Assembly: GCF_903913935.1 (NCBI RefSeq)
Contig: NZ_CAIWNH010000054.1
Location: forward strand, 1-39,822
DNA length: 39,822 nt
Source: an uncultured Mucilaginibacter sp.
Lineage (GTDB): Bacteria; Bacteroidota; Bacteroidia; Sphingobacteriales; Sphingobacteriaceae
Reading direction: 5' to 3'
In this document: in pieces, positions 1 through 5,977 of the stretch
Numbering within the stretch: position 1 is the stretch's first letter
Layout of the letters: each line of letters starts with the position of its first letter
Program-made: the position numbers and the translations under genes
Notes under the pieces: generated by a model
The model's database searches: none
Told to the model about the DNA's origin: nothing
The model's input: only the letters and a program-made list of their open reading frames with translations

Positions 1-61
1 GGGGTGATGAATAGTTATGAATTTTTACCTTTCCAACCCTTACAACCTTTACAACCTTTTA

Positions 62-535
62 TTAACTAAGGTGCGCCCTCAGCATCCAGGCCATTTTTTC
101 GTGGTCTTCCATAAGTCCGGTAATGTAATCGCTGGTGCCAGAGTCGTGATATTTTGAAGCAAAAGGTTCAATATTACCCCTTATAAACTCAATAATGCTT
201 TGATGATCTTCCAGCAACTCTTTGATAAAAGACAGGCTGTCGTTTTTATCCTGCGTTTTTTCGGTAAGGTGGGTCAGCTGCAAAAAGCTCTTTAAAGTTG
301 CCGGTGCGAAATGGCCTATAGTGCGGATGCGTTCGGCAACGCCGTCCATAATGTCGTCCAGTTGTTCGTACTGGCTTTCAAAAAACAAGTGCATTGCATG
401 GAAATCCTTTCCCTCTATATTCCAGTGCGCGTTTCGGGTTTTGGTGTATAAGGTAAATTCGTCGGCAAGTAATTTCGACAGTTCAAAAGCCACAGCTTTC
501 CTGTTTTCTTCGGTTATTCCTATAAGAGTTGACAT
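62..535 (-). CDS. dps: Dps-family ferritin-like DNA protection protein
   Basis: 157 aa, the usual Dps length. Dps proteins form dodecamers that oxidise Fe2+ with peroxide, store iron and shield DNA in starved or stressed cells. The inter-subunit ferroxidase ligands are visible with family spacing: H37 (in NAHWN), H49, E53, D64 and E68, all in the segment TRNAHWNIEG to DDIMDGVAERIR. The ATG at 533-535 is the only sensible start because the family begins just before this point. It is a single gene read leftward, with a strong AT-rich palindrome (545-574) directly upstream that could be a redox or iron regulator site. The stop lies 62 bases from the window edge, so the downstream neighbour is not visible. 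Function is confident; regulation is inferred. Confidence 0.95.
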   Translation of the reverse strand: MSTLIGITEENRKAVAFELSKLLADEFTLYTKTRNAHWNIEGKDFHAMHLFFESQYEQLDDIMDGVAERIRTIGHFAPATLKSFLQLTHLTEKTQDKNDSLSFIKELLEDHQSIIEFIRGNIEPFASKYHDSGTSDYITGLMEDHEKMAWMLRAHLS

Positions 536-544
536 GGTATATGT

Positions 545-574
545 TTATATACAAAATTCATAATTTGTATATAA
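545..574. promoter_or_regulatory. palindromic candidate operator upstream of dps
   Basis: Two perfect 11-base arms, TTATATACAAA (545-555) and TTTGTATATAA (564-574), are separated by 8 bases. The element begins 10 bases before the dps start codon, where a repressor or activator would act. dps genes are commonly under OxyR, PerR or Fur-type control, but the sequence does not show which protein binds here. Confidence 0.45.
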
Positions 575-617
575 TACTAACCATCGAAATCGTATTTTGA
601 TTTTGAGATGATGAATT

Positions 618-833
618 AGTCAGAAAGTCGGAAAGTCCGGAAGTCCGGAAGACGCTGCGATTAGTTTTTTAGTCGGAAAGTCCGGCCGCGTGCCGCCTTA
701 GCTTTAGCGGTGGCGCAAAGACGCCGCAGCAAGTTTTATTAATGGACATTACGAGAATTTACCTAAATAAGTCTTTCGGACTTTACCGACCCTGCCTGTC
801 GGCAGGCAGGTTTCCGGACTTTTGGACTCTCCT
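618..833. repeat. inverted word-repeat spacer (AGTCCGGAAAGTC type)
   Basis: Most of this gene-free stretch is made of repeats of one word. It reads AGTCGGAAAGTCCGG-like on the left (618-651 and 671-684) and appears in reverse complement on the right (770-790 and 811-833), so the spacer can fold into a long imperfect hairpin. Nested inside is an exact palindrome, CCTGCCTG-TCGG-CAGGCAGG (791-810). No coding signal is visible. The element ends at the stop codon of the ybjQ-like gene and may serve as its terminator. Confidence 0.6.
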
Positions 834-1153
834 TAAATCTTCTCCACCACCACAGCGGTACCGTAGGCCAAAACTTCGGTTACGCCCTGAATCACTTCAT
901 TTGCATCATACCGCATATTGATTACGGCGTTGGCGCCATGCTGCTGTGCATGTTGCATCATTAGATCGTAAGCTTCTTCGCGGGCTGTTTCGCAAAGCTC
1001 GGTATAAATGCTATTACGTCCGCCAAAAACAGTTTGAAGGCCGCCAACAAAGCTGCCGCCGATGCCTCTTGAGCGAACGGTTATTCCTCTTATGATCCCC
1101 AAATGCTGGGTGATCTTGTATCCTTCCAAATGAGTGCTTGTTGTTACTAACAT
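833..1153 (-). CDS. YbjQ/UPF0145 family protein
   Basis: 106 aa, matching the YbjQ (UPF0145) family, which is a small pentamer-forming cytoplasmic protein sometimes labelled heavy-metal-binding. The sequence shows the typical N-terminus (LVTTSTHLEGY), the glycine-rich centre (GGSFVGGLQTVFGGR), the helix EEAYDLMMQHAQQHGANAVI and the end VTEVLAYGTAVVVE. The biochemical role of the family is not settled. The start is the ATG at 1153. Upstream lies a run of the direct word TTAGTGAATTAGTGA (about 1154-1197), so it is probably a separate transcription unit from the GMC gene further right. Confidence 0.85.
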   Translation of the reverse strand: MLVTTSTHLEGYKITQHLGIIRGITVRSRGIGGSFVGGLQTVFGGRNSIYTELCETAREEAYDLMMQHAQQHGANAVINMRYDANEVIQGVTEVLAYGTAVVVEKI

Positions 1154-1290
1154 GATTAATTAGTGAATTAGTGAGTTATTGATTTAGTGAATTATTAAAT
1201 GGGTAATTCTGCGTTTAAATATAGGATTTTAATGTGTACTTAATTGTTACAGGGATAATTGCAATTAAATTTTCCTCCTCACTCCCGGCG

Positions 1291-3012
1291 CTATAAATTT
1301 CCCTTCTTAAACTCGTCAATCGCATGGGCGGCTGCTCTTGCGGTTAACGCCATAAAAGTTAGCGACGGATTCTGCACGCCGGTTGAAGTCATGCATGCGC
1401 CATCGGTTACAAACACATTGGGGCAGTTATGGAACTGGTTCCATTGGTTCAATAACGATGTTTTTGGATCTTTGCCCATTCTTACACCGCCGACTTCATG
1501 GATATCAAGTCCGGGATTCCAGTGATTATCGCCAGGGCTGATGTTTTTACAGCCAGCTTTTTCAAGCATCTCTACGCCTTGTTTTAAAAAGTCGTCTTTT
1601 AGTTTTTCGTCGTTCTCGTCGTAATCAACAGACACGGTAAGAAGTGGCACGCCCCAGTCATCCTTTTGGTCTTTACTTAAAAAAACGTGGTTGGTTTCCT
1701 TCGGGATGGTCTCTCCCTGCATCATCATATATATATCCCAACCTCCGGGTTCTGATACGGCATCCTTATACGCAGCCCCTATTTGTGGACCGTCGGTCTC
1801 GTGTCCCCAGCCAGCGCGCGTCGCGGTATAAAAAACCATATAACCACGTTTAAAATCAGTTTCCTGTTGGTGCACATTGCGAAAATTAGGCATCATTACC
1901 GCAGTGGGTCTTCTTCCGTAATAGTATTTATCTTCAGGGCCATCAAAGGTGGCATTAATATAGCCCCTGTAATTCTGAAAGGCGATAAACTTGCCCAGCA
2001 GGCCGTTATCATTACCAAGCCCGTTTGGAAAGCGTGCCGATTTTGAATTGAGGAGGATCAAATTGGTATTTAATGCCGCAGCATTAACAAAAATGATCCG
2101 GGCATAATACTCAGTCACTTGTTTTGTTTCTGCATCAATCACTTTAACGCCGGTTGCTTTTCCTTTTTTATCGTCATAAATAATTGAATGGACAACTGAA
2201 TTGGGTATGATGGTTAGGTTACCCGTTTTATTTGCGGTTGGCAGTGTAGAGGAGTTGGAACTGAAATACCCCCCGAACGGACAGCCGCGCTGGCATAAAT
2301 TACGAGCCTGACACTGGCCCCTGCCCTGCTCTAAATGGATCTCTTTTGGTTGGGTAAGATGTGCGCAGCGGCCAATAATCACATTACGGTCTTTATAATT
2401 GGTCATGATGCGTTCTTTGATGGTTTTTTCAACTGCATTCATTTCCCATGGTGGTAAAAACTCACCGTCGGGCAGTGTTTCAAGGCCATCGTGGTTGCCG
2501 GATATACCCGCAAAAGTCTCAACGTGGCTGTACCACGGCGCCAGGTCGTCATAACGGATGGGCCAGTCAACTGCGTAGTTGTCGCGTGCCGGTCCTTCAA
2601 AATCATACTTGCTCCAGCGCTGGGTTTGCCTTGCCCAAAGCAGCGATTTACCACCCACCTGGTACCCGCGGATCCAGTCGAACGGTTTTTCCTGGATGTA
2701 AGGATGTTGTTTGTCCTTTACAAAGAAATGGTGGGTGCTTTCGTCGAAAGCATAGCATTTGCTCACTACAGGATTTTCCTCTTCAATTTTTAAAGTATTG
2801 TAGCCATGGTGTTCAAACTCCCAGGGGTTTTTGGTGGCGGTTGGATAATCTTTTAAATGCACTACATTTTTCCCGCGTTCCAATACAAGGGTTTTCAGAC
2901 CGCCTTCACAAAGTTCTTTAGCAGCCCATCCGCCACTGATACCCGAGCCGATGACAATTGCATCGTAGGTATGATTGGCATTGACTTTATAATTGAAATC
3001 GACTGATGACAT
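1291..3012 (-). CDS. GMC family FAD-dependent oxidoreductase
   Basis: 573 aa. The N-terminal FAD-binding Rossmann motif is clear (AIVIGSGISGGWAAKEL, about residues 19-35). A Cys-rich stretch (CQARNLCQRGCPFGG, about 234-248) and the C-terminal HEVGGVRMG plus VTDGACMTSTGVQNPS mark the Bacteroidota subgroup related to gluconate/glucoside dehydrogenases. Members oxidise sugar hydroxyls and often work with a small gluconate-dehydrogenase subunit 3 partner and a cytochrome c. Neither partner is next to this gene. A paralogue of nearly equal length lies at 33537-35261. No classical signal peptide is seen; family members may be exported as folded complexes. The substrate is not predictable from sequence; C3 oxidation of glycosides is an inference from the DUF1080 and ThuA genes nearby. 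Confidence 0.88.
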   Translation of the reverse strand: MSSVDFNYKVNANHTYDAIVIGSGISGGWAAKELCEGGLKTLVLERGKNVVHLKDYPTATKNPWEFEHHGYNTLKIEEENPVVSKCYAFDESTHHFFVKDKQHPYIQEKPFDWIRGYQVGGKSLLWARQTQRWSKYDFEGPARDNYAVDWPIRYDDLAPWYSHVETFAGISGNHDGLETLPDGEFLPPWEMNAVEKTIKERIMTNYKDRNVIIGRCAHLTQPKEIHLEQGRGQCQARNLCQRGCPFGGYFSSNSSTLPTANKTGNLTIIPNSVVHSIIYDDKKGKATGVKVIDAETKQVTEYYARIIFVNAAALNTNLILLNSKSARFPNGLGNDNGLLGKFIAFQNYRGYINATFDGPEDKYYYGRRPTAVMMPNFRNVHQQETDFKRGYMVFYTATRAGWGHETDGPQIGAAYKDAVSEPGGWDIYMMMQGETIPKETNHVFLSKDQKDDWGVPLLTVSVDYDENDEKLKDDFLKQGVEMLEKAGCKNISPGDNHWNPGLDIHEVGGVRMGKDPKTSLLNQWNQFHNCPNVFVTDGACMTSTGVQNPSLTFMALTARAAAHAIDEFKKGNL

Positions 3013-3086
3013 AATTTAGAAAGTTTAATAATTGGATAGCTAATATAGGAAAATTGTTTTAAGTTGATTAAGTTGGACTGGGTTGG

Positions 3087-3188
3087 TTAAGTTGTTTTAT
3101 TCGGGTTGGTATCACCGGGACCCCAGAATATCGGTAAACTGTATTGACTAAAGATCCCAAAGACGATCATACCAAGCGATAGCCGCAT
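3087..3188 (-). CDS. possible 33-aa hydrophobic small ORF or gene remnant
   Basis: A short open frame upstream of the GMC gene and in the same direction encodes one hydrophobic segment (SLGMIVFGIFSQYSLPIFWG) followed by a polar tail. It could be a tiny membrane protein or the tail of a decayed transporter gene. The frame upstream is closed by a stop four codons before the last Val. I do not recognise it, and it may be chance. Confidence 0.15.
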   Translation of the reverse strand: MRLSLGMIVFGIFSQYSLPIFWGPGDTNPNKTT

Positions 3189-3552
3189 AACGCTATTAAT
3201 GGCGCATTACTTTGGTGTACCTGGCCCGGCATCAGTATCCAAATTCAAAGCTGCTCGAATAGCAATTCTGCCAGCCAAAACACTTTTCACCTATCAGAAT
3301 TCTTTTGTTTTGCCAACCTAAATGTGTTTAGCCCGTCAGAAAAGTTCAATCTAAATATTAGGTAAGTGACTTTATATCAATCAAATATACAAAACACCAA
3401 CAAAAAGAGCGATTTTTTCAACCTGAAATATCCTGAAAATACATTTGCGGGGGGGCATGGTCCGCATACTGGGTTGATATCAATCCCGAAAAAATATTCT
3501 TATAAAAAAATACGAAATTTACGACCCTTTATCAACAAAAGCACACCCGTTC
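3189..3552. other. gene-free stretch, no clear feature
   Basis: About 360 bases between the GMC gene region and the convergent-side secreted protein. I see no convincing coding frame. A 68-codon rightward frame at 3366-3572 has biased composition and runs into the opposite gene's end. No strong hairpin is seen. The sequence could hold remains of a lost gene. Confidence 0.3.
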
Positions 3553-4077
3553 CTATTTTCTATCAAGCATAAAACCCAGCATAACAACATCGGTTGTATC
3601 TGTTGAAACGGTTATCTTGCCGGGATAACCTGCCGGGACAGTTTTTGTCCCGTCTTTAGGAAAAAAGGAATAGTAATCCTGCTTAGACAATGCATCGTAC
3701 TCCTCGGTATATACATAATTCGCGGGCAGCGAGGCGTTCAGATTTTTTAAAAAATTATTAAAACCAACCCCGCTCAAATTAAATTGTATGCCTAATGTAA
3801 CATACTGTTTTGCACAGGTTAATGTTGCTGTGTTTTTTTCCTTAAATTTAAAACTCGTAGTGTAAACAGTGTCAATAATACTGCGCATGCCGCTATCGTT
3901 TTGCAAACTCTTGAAATAATGCCGGCTTGATGCTACAATTTCCTTAAGCGCATTGTCGAAAACAACATTTTTTAACCCTCGTTTTACAGGGGTTTGTTTT
4001 AAATTTTCCTGGTCCTGTGCTTTTGCGGCAATTACAAAAAGCAACAGTCCGGCTAACAGAATAAGTGATCTTCGCAT
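3553..4077 (-). CDS. secreted hypothetical protein
   Basis: 174 aa of unknown function. The N-terminus is a clear Sec signal peptide (MRRSLILLAGLLLFVIAAKAQ, cleavage probably after about residue 20), so the mature protein should be periplasmic or surface-associated. The remainder is a small mixed domain with Lys- and Tyr-rich segments (KQDYYSFFPKDGTK) and an end MLGFMLDRK. No catalytic motif, lipobox or repeat is visible. It is divergent from the MOSC gene, with fewer than 100 bases between the two starts, so the intergenic stretch must hold both promoters. I do not recognise the family. Confidence 0.6.
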   Translation of the reverse strand: MRRSLILLAGLLLFVIAAKAQDQENLKQTPVKRGLKNVVFDNALKEIVASSRHYFKSLQNDSGMRSIIDTVYTTSFKFKEKNTATLTCAKQYVTLGIQFNLSGVGFNNFLKNLNASLPANYVYTEEYDALSKQDYYSFFPKDGTKTVPAGYPGKITVSTDTTDVVMLGFMLDRK

Positions 4078-4164
4078 GGTTTAATTTTTTATTTGATTAG
4101 TCGGGGGATGTGTAAAGTTCGTAAATAAAAATTATTTTCGGAAGGAAAATAATTTTGTCTTTTA

Positions 4165-4172
4165 TAAATTTG
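4165..4172 (+). promoter_or_regulatory. candidate -7 element TAAATTTG
   Basis: An exact match to the Bacteroidota -7 consensus TAnnTTTG, three bases before the MOSC ATG. No good -33 TTG at normal spacing was found. If real, the transcript would be leaderless. Confidence 0.35.
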
Positions 4173-4175
4173 TGC

Positions 4176-5033
4176 ATGCTGCAAATAAGCGAATTATACA
4201 TCTACCCCATTAAATCACTACCTGGTATTAAGGTTAACAGCGTACTTGTTACGCCAACTGGTTTTGAATACGACAGGCGTTGGATGCTCGTGGATGAAAA
4301 CAACCTCTTCATTTCTCAGCGGGAGGCTCCGCAAATGACCCAATTACTTGTGTCCCTGGAAACTAACGGTTTGAAGGTTACCAATAAAATAAACGGAGAG
4401 TTTTTAATACTGCCTTTCACTGCTTCTCCTTCGAAGGGCCGTAAGGCCCGAACGCACGTTGTTGTTTGGGACGATACCTGCTACGCCGAATTTGTAAGTG
4501 ATGAGGCAGATATTTGGTTCAGCAGCATGCTTGGCTTTAAATGCAGACTGGTTTACATGCCGGATGATGCCAGGCGGATGGTCGATCAAACCTATGCTCC
4601 CGGCGATGTGATTACGTCTTTTTCGGATGGCTATCCTTTTCTCCTAATCGGCCAGGCTTCTTTAGATGACCTTAACAGCCGCCTTGCTGTGCCATTGCCG
4701 ATGGACAGGTTCAGGCCCAATATCGTTTTTGCCACGGGCGAGCCTTATGAAGAGGACCTGCTTGGAAATTTCACCATAGGAAGTATAAGTTTCAAAGGGG
4801 TAAAACTGTGTGCCCGTTGCCCGATACCCACTATCAATCAACAGGACGGTACGCGCGGAAAGGAACCACTGAAAACACTGGCATCCTATCGGCAAAAAAA
4901 CAATAAAGTTTTGTTCGGTCAAAACCTTATACATTATGGTGAAGGCGCTATAAAAGTTGGTGATAAGCTGAAGGTATTAAGTTATAACAACGATGAAAGA
5001 TTTATAGTAAATATTCCTGCGGAAAAGATTTGA
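4176..5033 (+). CDS. MOSC domain-containing protein
   Basis: 285 aa from the ATG at 4176. An upstream in-frame TTG at 4155 is unlikely because the family starts with a strand like ISELYIYPIKSLPG. The N-terminal MOSC beta-barrel domain spans about residues 1-120 (YIYPIKSLPGIKVNS, FEYDRRWMLVDENN, FISQREAPQM). The C-terminal MOSC domain (about 125-275) carries the conserved Cys context LCARCPIPTINQQDG. MOSC proteins transfer sulfur or handle N-hydroxylated compounds with a molybdenum cofactor (as mARC and YcbX do). The conserved Cys is the expected Mo or sulfur ligand. No electron-transfer ferredoxin domain follows, unlike YcbX. It sits just before the sulfur block, but a spacer with inverted repeats separates them, so no operon link is shown. 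Confidence 0.85.
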   Translation: MLQISELYIYPIKSLPGIKVNSVLVTPTGFEYDRRWMLVDENNLFISQREAPQMTQLLVSLETNGLKVTNKINGEFLILPFTASPSKGRKARTHVVVWDDTCYAEFVSDEADIWFSSMLGFKCRLVYMPDDARRMVDQTYAPGDVITSFSDGYPFLLIGQASLDDLNSRLAVPLPMDRFRPNIVFATGEPYEEDLLGNFTIGSISFKGVKLCARCPIPTINQQDGTRGKEPLKTLASYRQKNNKVLFGQNLIHYGEGAIKVGDKLKVLSYNNDERFIVNIPAEKI

Positions 5034-5053
5034 TAAATATTTGGTATAATTGT

Positions 5054-5150
5054 TCTTTAAGTTGATTAAGTGAGTGGTTGATTGAATTAAAAGCGCGTTT
5101 GAGCTAACTTAATCAATTCAATCTAACTTAATGAACTCAATACCAATCAA
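5054..5150. repeat. inverted word-repeat spacer (TTGATTAAGTT type)
   Basis: The left half contains TTTAAGTTGATTAAGTG and GGTTGATTGAATTAA. The right half contains the reverse-complement words AACTTAATCAATTCAATC and TAACTTAATGAAC. The halves can pair into an imperfect hairpin between the MOSC stop and the Rrf2 start. The same word occurs at 3057-3096 and 33403-33540. Confidence 0.55.
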
Positions 5151-5153
5151 AAT

Positions 5154-5591
5154 ATGCTCTCAAAAAAAACAAAGTATGCGATTAAGGCCCTGGTGATATT
5201 GGGGAAGAATGCTGATAAACCACCGATGCAAATTCAAAAAATTGCTGAAGAGGAACGCATACCGAAAAAATTTCTCGAACAGATCTTATTGGATCTCCGC
5301 AATGCTGGGTACCTGTACAGTAAAAAAGGGGCCGGCGGCGGATACAGTTTGAATAAAGACCCTAAAGAAATATTCCTGGTTCATATATTGCGTATTACCG
5401 GCGGGCCGATAGCAATGGTGCCTTGCGCCAGCCTGAACTTTTTCCATAAATGTGAAGAGTGCCAGCAGGAAACTACCTGTGGCATTCGCGATGTGTTTAT
5501 AAAAGTGAGAGATGAAACTTTAAAAATATTATCAGAAACCAGTATTGCTGATATTATTGAAAAAGAAGAAAGCCTGACACTTAATTTGTAA
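5154..5591 (+). CDS. Rrf2 family transcriptional regulator
   Basis: 145 aa. An N-terminal winged helix-turn-helix (MLSKKTKYAIKALVIL, then IPKKFLEQILLDLRNAGYLYSKKGAGGGYSL) is the Rrf2 hallmark. Four cysteines follow in the C-terminal part: C91, C100, C103 and C109 (PCASLNFFHKCEECQQETTC). This resembles but does not equal the IscR cluster pattern, so an Fe-S cluster or thiol sensor is plausible. Rrf2 proteins in this position are known as regulators of sulfur assimilation and cysteine metabolism (for example CymR). It precedes the sulfite reductase operon in the same direction with 386 bases between them, holding a candidate operator, a Cys leader peptide and a terminator. Its control of that operon is inferred from position. 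Confidence 0.9.
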   Translation: MLSKKTKYAIKALVILGKNADKPPMQIQKIAEEERIPKKFLEQILLDLRNAGYLYSKKGAGGGYSLNKDPKEIFLVHILRITGGPIAMVPCASLNFFHKCEECQQETTCGIRDVFIKVRDETLKILSETSIADIIEKEESLTLNL

Positions 5592-5774
5592 ACCTGGGCC
5601 CCGGTTCTATGACCGGGCAATACTTTATTACCGATCATATCTCCTATCGACACCCGGTAAAATAGCCCTGCATTTGTTTACTTTGGTGTTTTACCAGAAA
5701 CTATAAACAGATTTAGCAGTCGTTAAAATGTGCTTTTAAGTGTAATTAAAAGGTAAAAAACAGTTTTTTTTAAT

Positions 5775-5810
5775 AAATTACTACCAATTCCGTATACTAT
5801 GTAGATATTT
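5775..5810. promoter_or_regulatory. candidate operator, AAATnnCTAC inverted repeat
   Basis: AAATTACTAC (5775-5784) and GTAGATATTT (5801-5810) form arms that match at 8 of 10 positions, around a 16-base AT-rich centre. The site lies 12 bases upstream of the leader peptide, where the promoter of the sulfite reductase operon must be. It is a candidate site for the Rrf2 protein encoded upstream. Binding is inferred only from position and symmetry. Confidence 0.4.
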
Positions 5811-5822
5811 GCGATTAAGTAT

Positions 5823-5888
5823 ATGAAAAGAACAGGGAATTATATCAAATCTGCCATGATGTGTTGCTGCCACAATAGCATCAGGTAA
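5823..5888 (+). CDS. cysteine-codon leader peptide (21 aa)
   Basis: A 21-codon frame, ATG at 5823 to TAA at 5886-5888, whose core reads Ala-Met-Met-Cys-Cys-Cys-His-Asn (Cys codons TGT TGC TGC at 5862-5870). Three consecutive Cys codons in so short a peptide are very unlikely by chance. The frame sits 89 bases ahead of sulfite reductase, and its stop codon touches the first strand of an antiterminator/terminator pair. This is the architecture of a translation-attenuation leader. If charged Cys-tRNA is scarce, ribosomes stall at 5862-5870. Otherwise they reach the stop and cover the antiterminator strand. The peptide itself probably has no function after synthesis. It is too short for standard gene callers. 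Confidence 0.75.
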   Translation: MKRTGNYIKSAMMCCCHNSIR

Positions 5889-5925
5889 GGGCTTTATATT
5901 AAACAATAAAAAGAAATGTAAGCCT
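5889..5925 (+). promoter_or_regulatory. candidate antiterminator hairpin
   Basis: GGGCTT (5889-5894), immediately after the leader stop codon, can pair with AAGCCT (5920-5925; six pairs including one G-U). AAGCCT is also the left arm of the terminator, so the two structures exclude each other. A ribosome stalled on the Cys codons leaves 5889-5894 free, while one at the stop codon hides it. This gives read-through under cysteine limitation. Confidence 0.6.
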
Positions 5926-5953
5926 CTTTAGCCACAGCCGAAGGGGCTTTTTT
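5920..5953 (+). terminator. intrinsic terminator of the Cys attenuator
   Basis: Left arm AAGCCTCTT (5920-5928) and right arm AAGGGGCTT (5941-5949) form a nine-pair stem with one G-U, followed by a run of T to 5953. It lies upstream of sulfite reductase and 331 bases past the Rrf2 stop, so its likely role is conditional termination in the leader, not the end of the Rrf2 transcript. Confidence 0.75.
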
Positions 5954-5977
5954 ATAACACAAAACTAAACAACGCTT

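Noticed and set aside
1-62. Tandem TACAACCTT words as a CRISPR-like or phase-variation repeat
   Set aside because: Copies are few, imperfect and without unique spacers; they belong to the AACCTTTACAAC spacer-word class seen at 32573-32684.
3366-3572. 68-codon rightward frame as a possible gene
   Set aside because: It overlaps the end of the secreted-protein gene, has no start context or family resemblance, and its composition is biased by AT-rich noise.
4155-4175. Upstream TTG start of the MOSC gene
   Set aside because: It adds residues not seen in the family, and a TAnnTTTG promoter element lies between it and the ATG.
5592-5822. SAM riboswitch before the sulfite reductase operon
   Set aside because: No SAM riboswitch core is recognisable, and the Cys leader with its terminator accounts for the leader structure.
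5811-5822. TAGATATTTG as a -7 promoter element for the leader
   Set aside because: It has four bases instead of two between TA and TTTG, so it is not a proper match; the true promoter could not be fixed.
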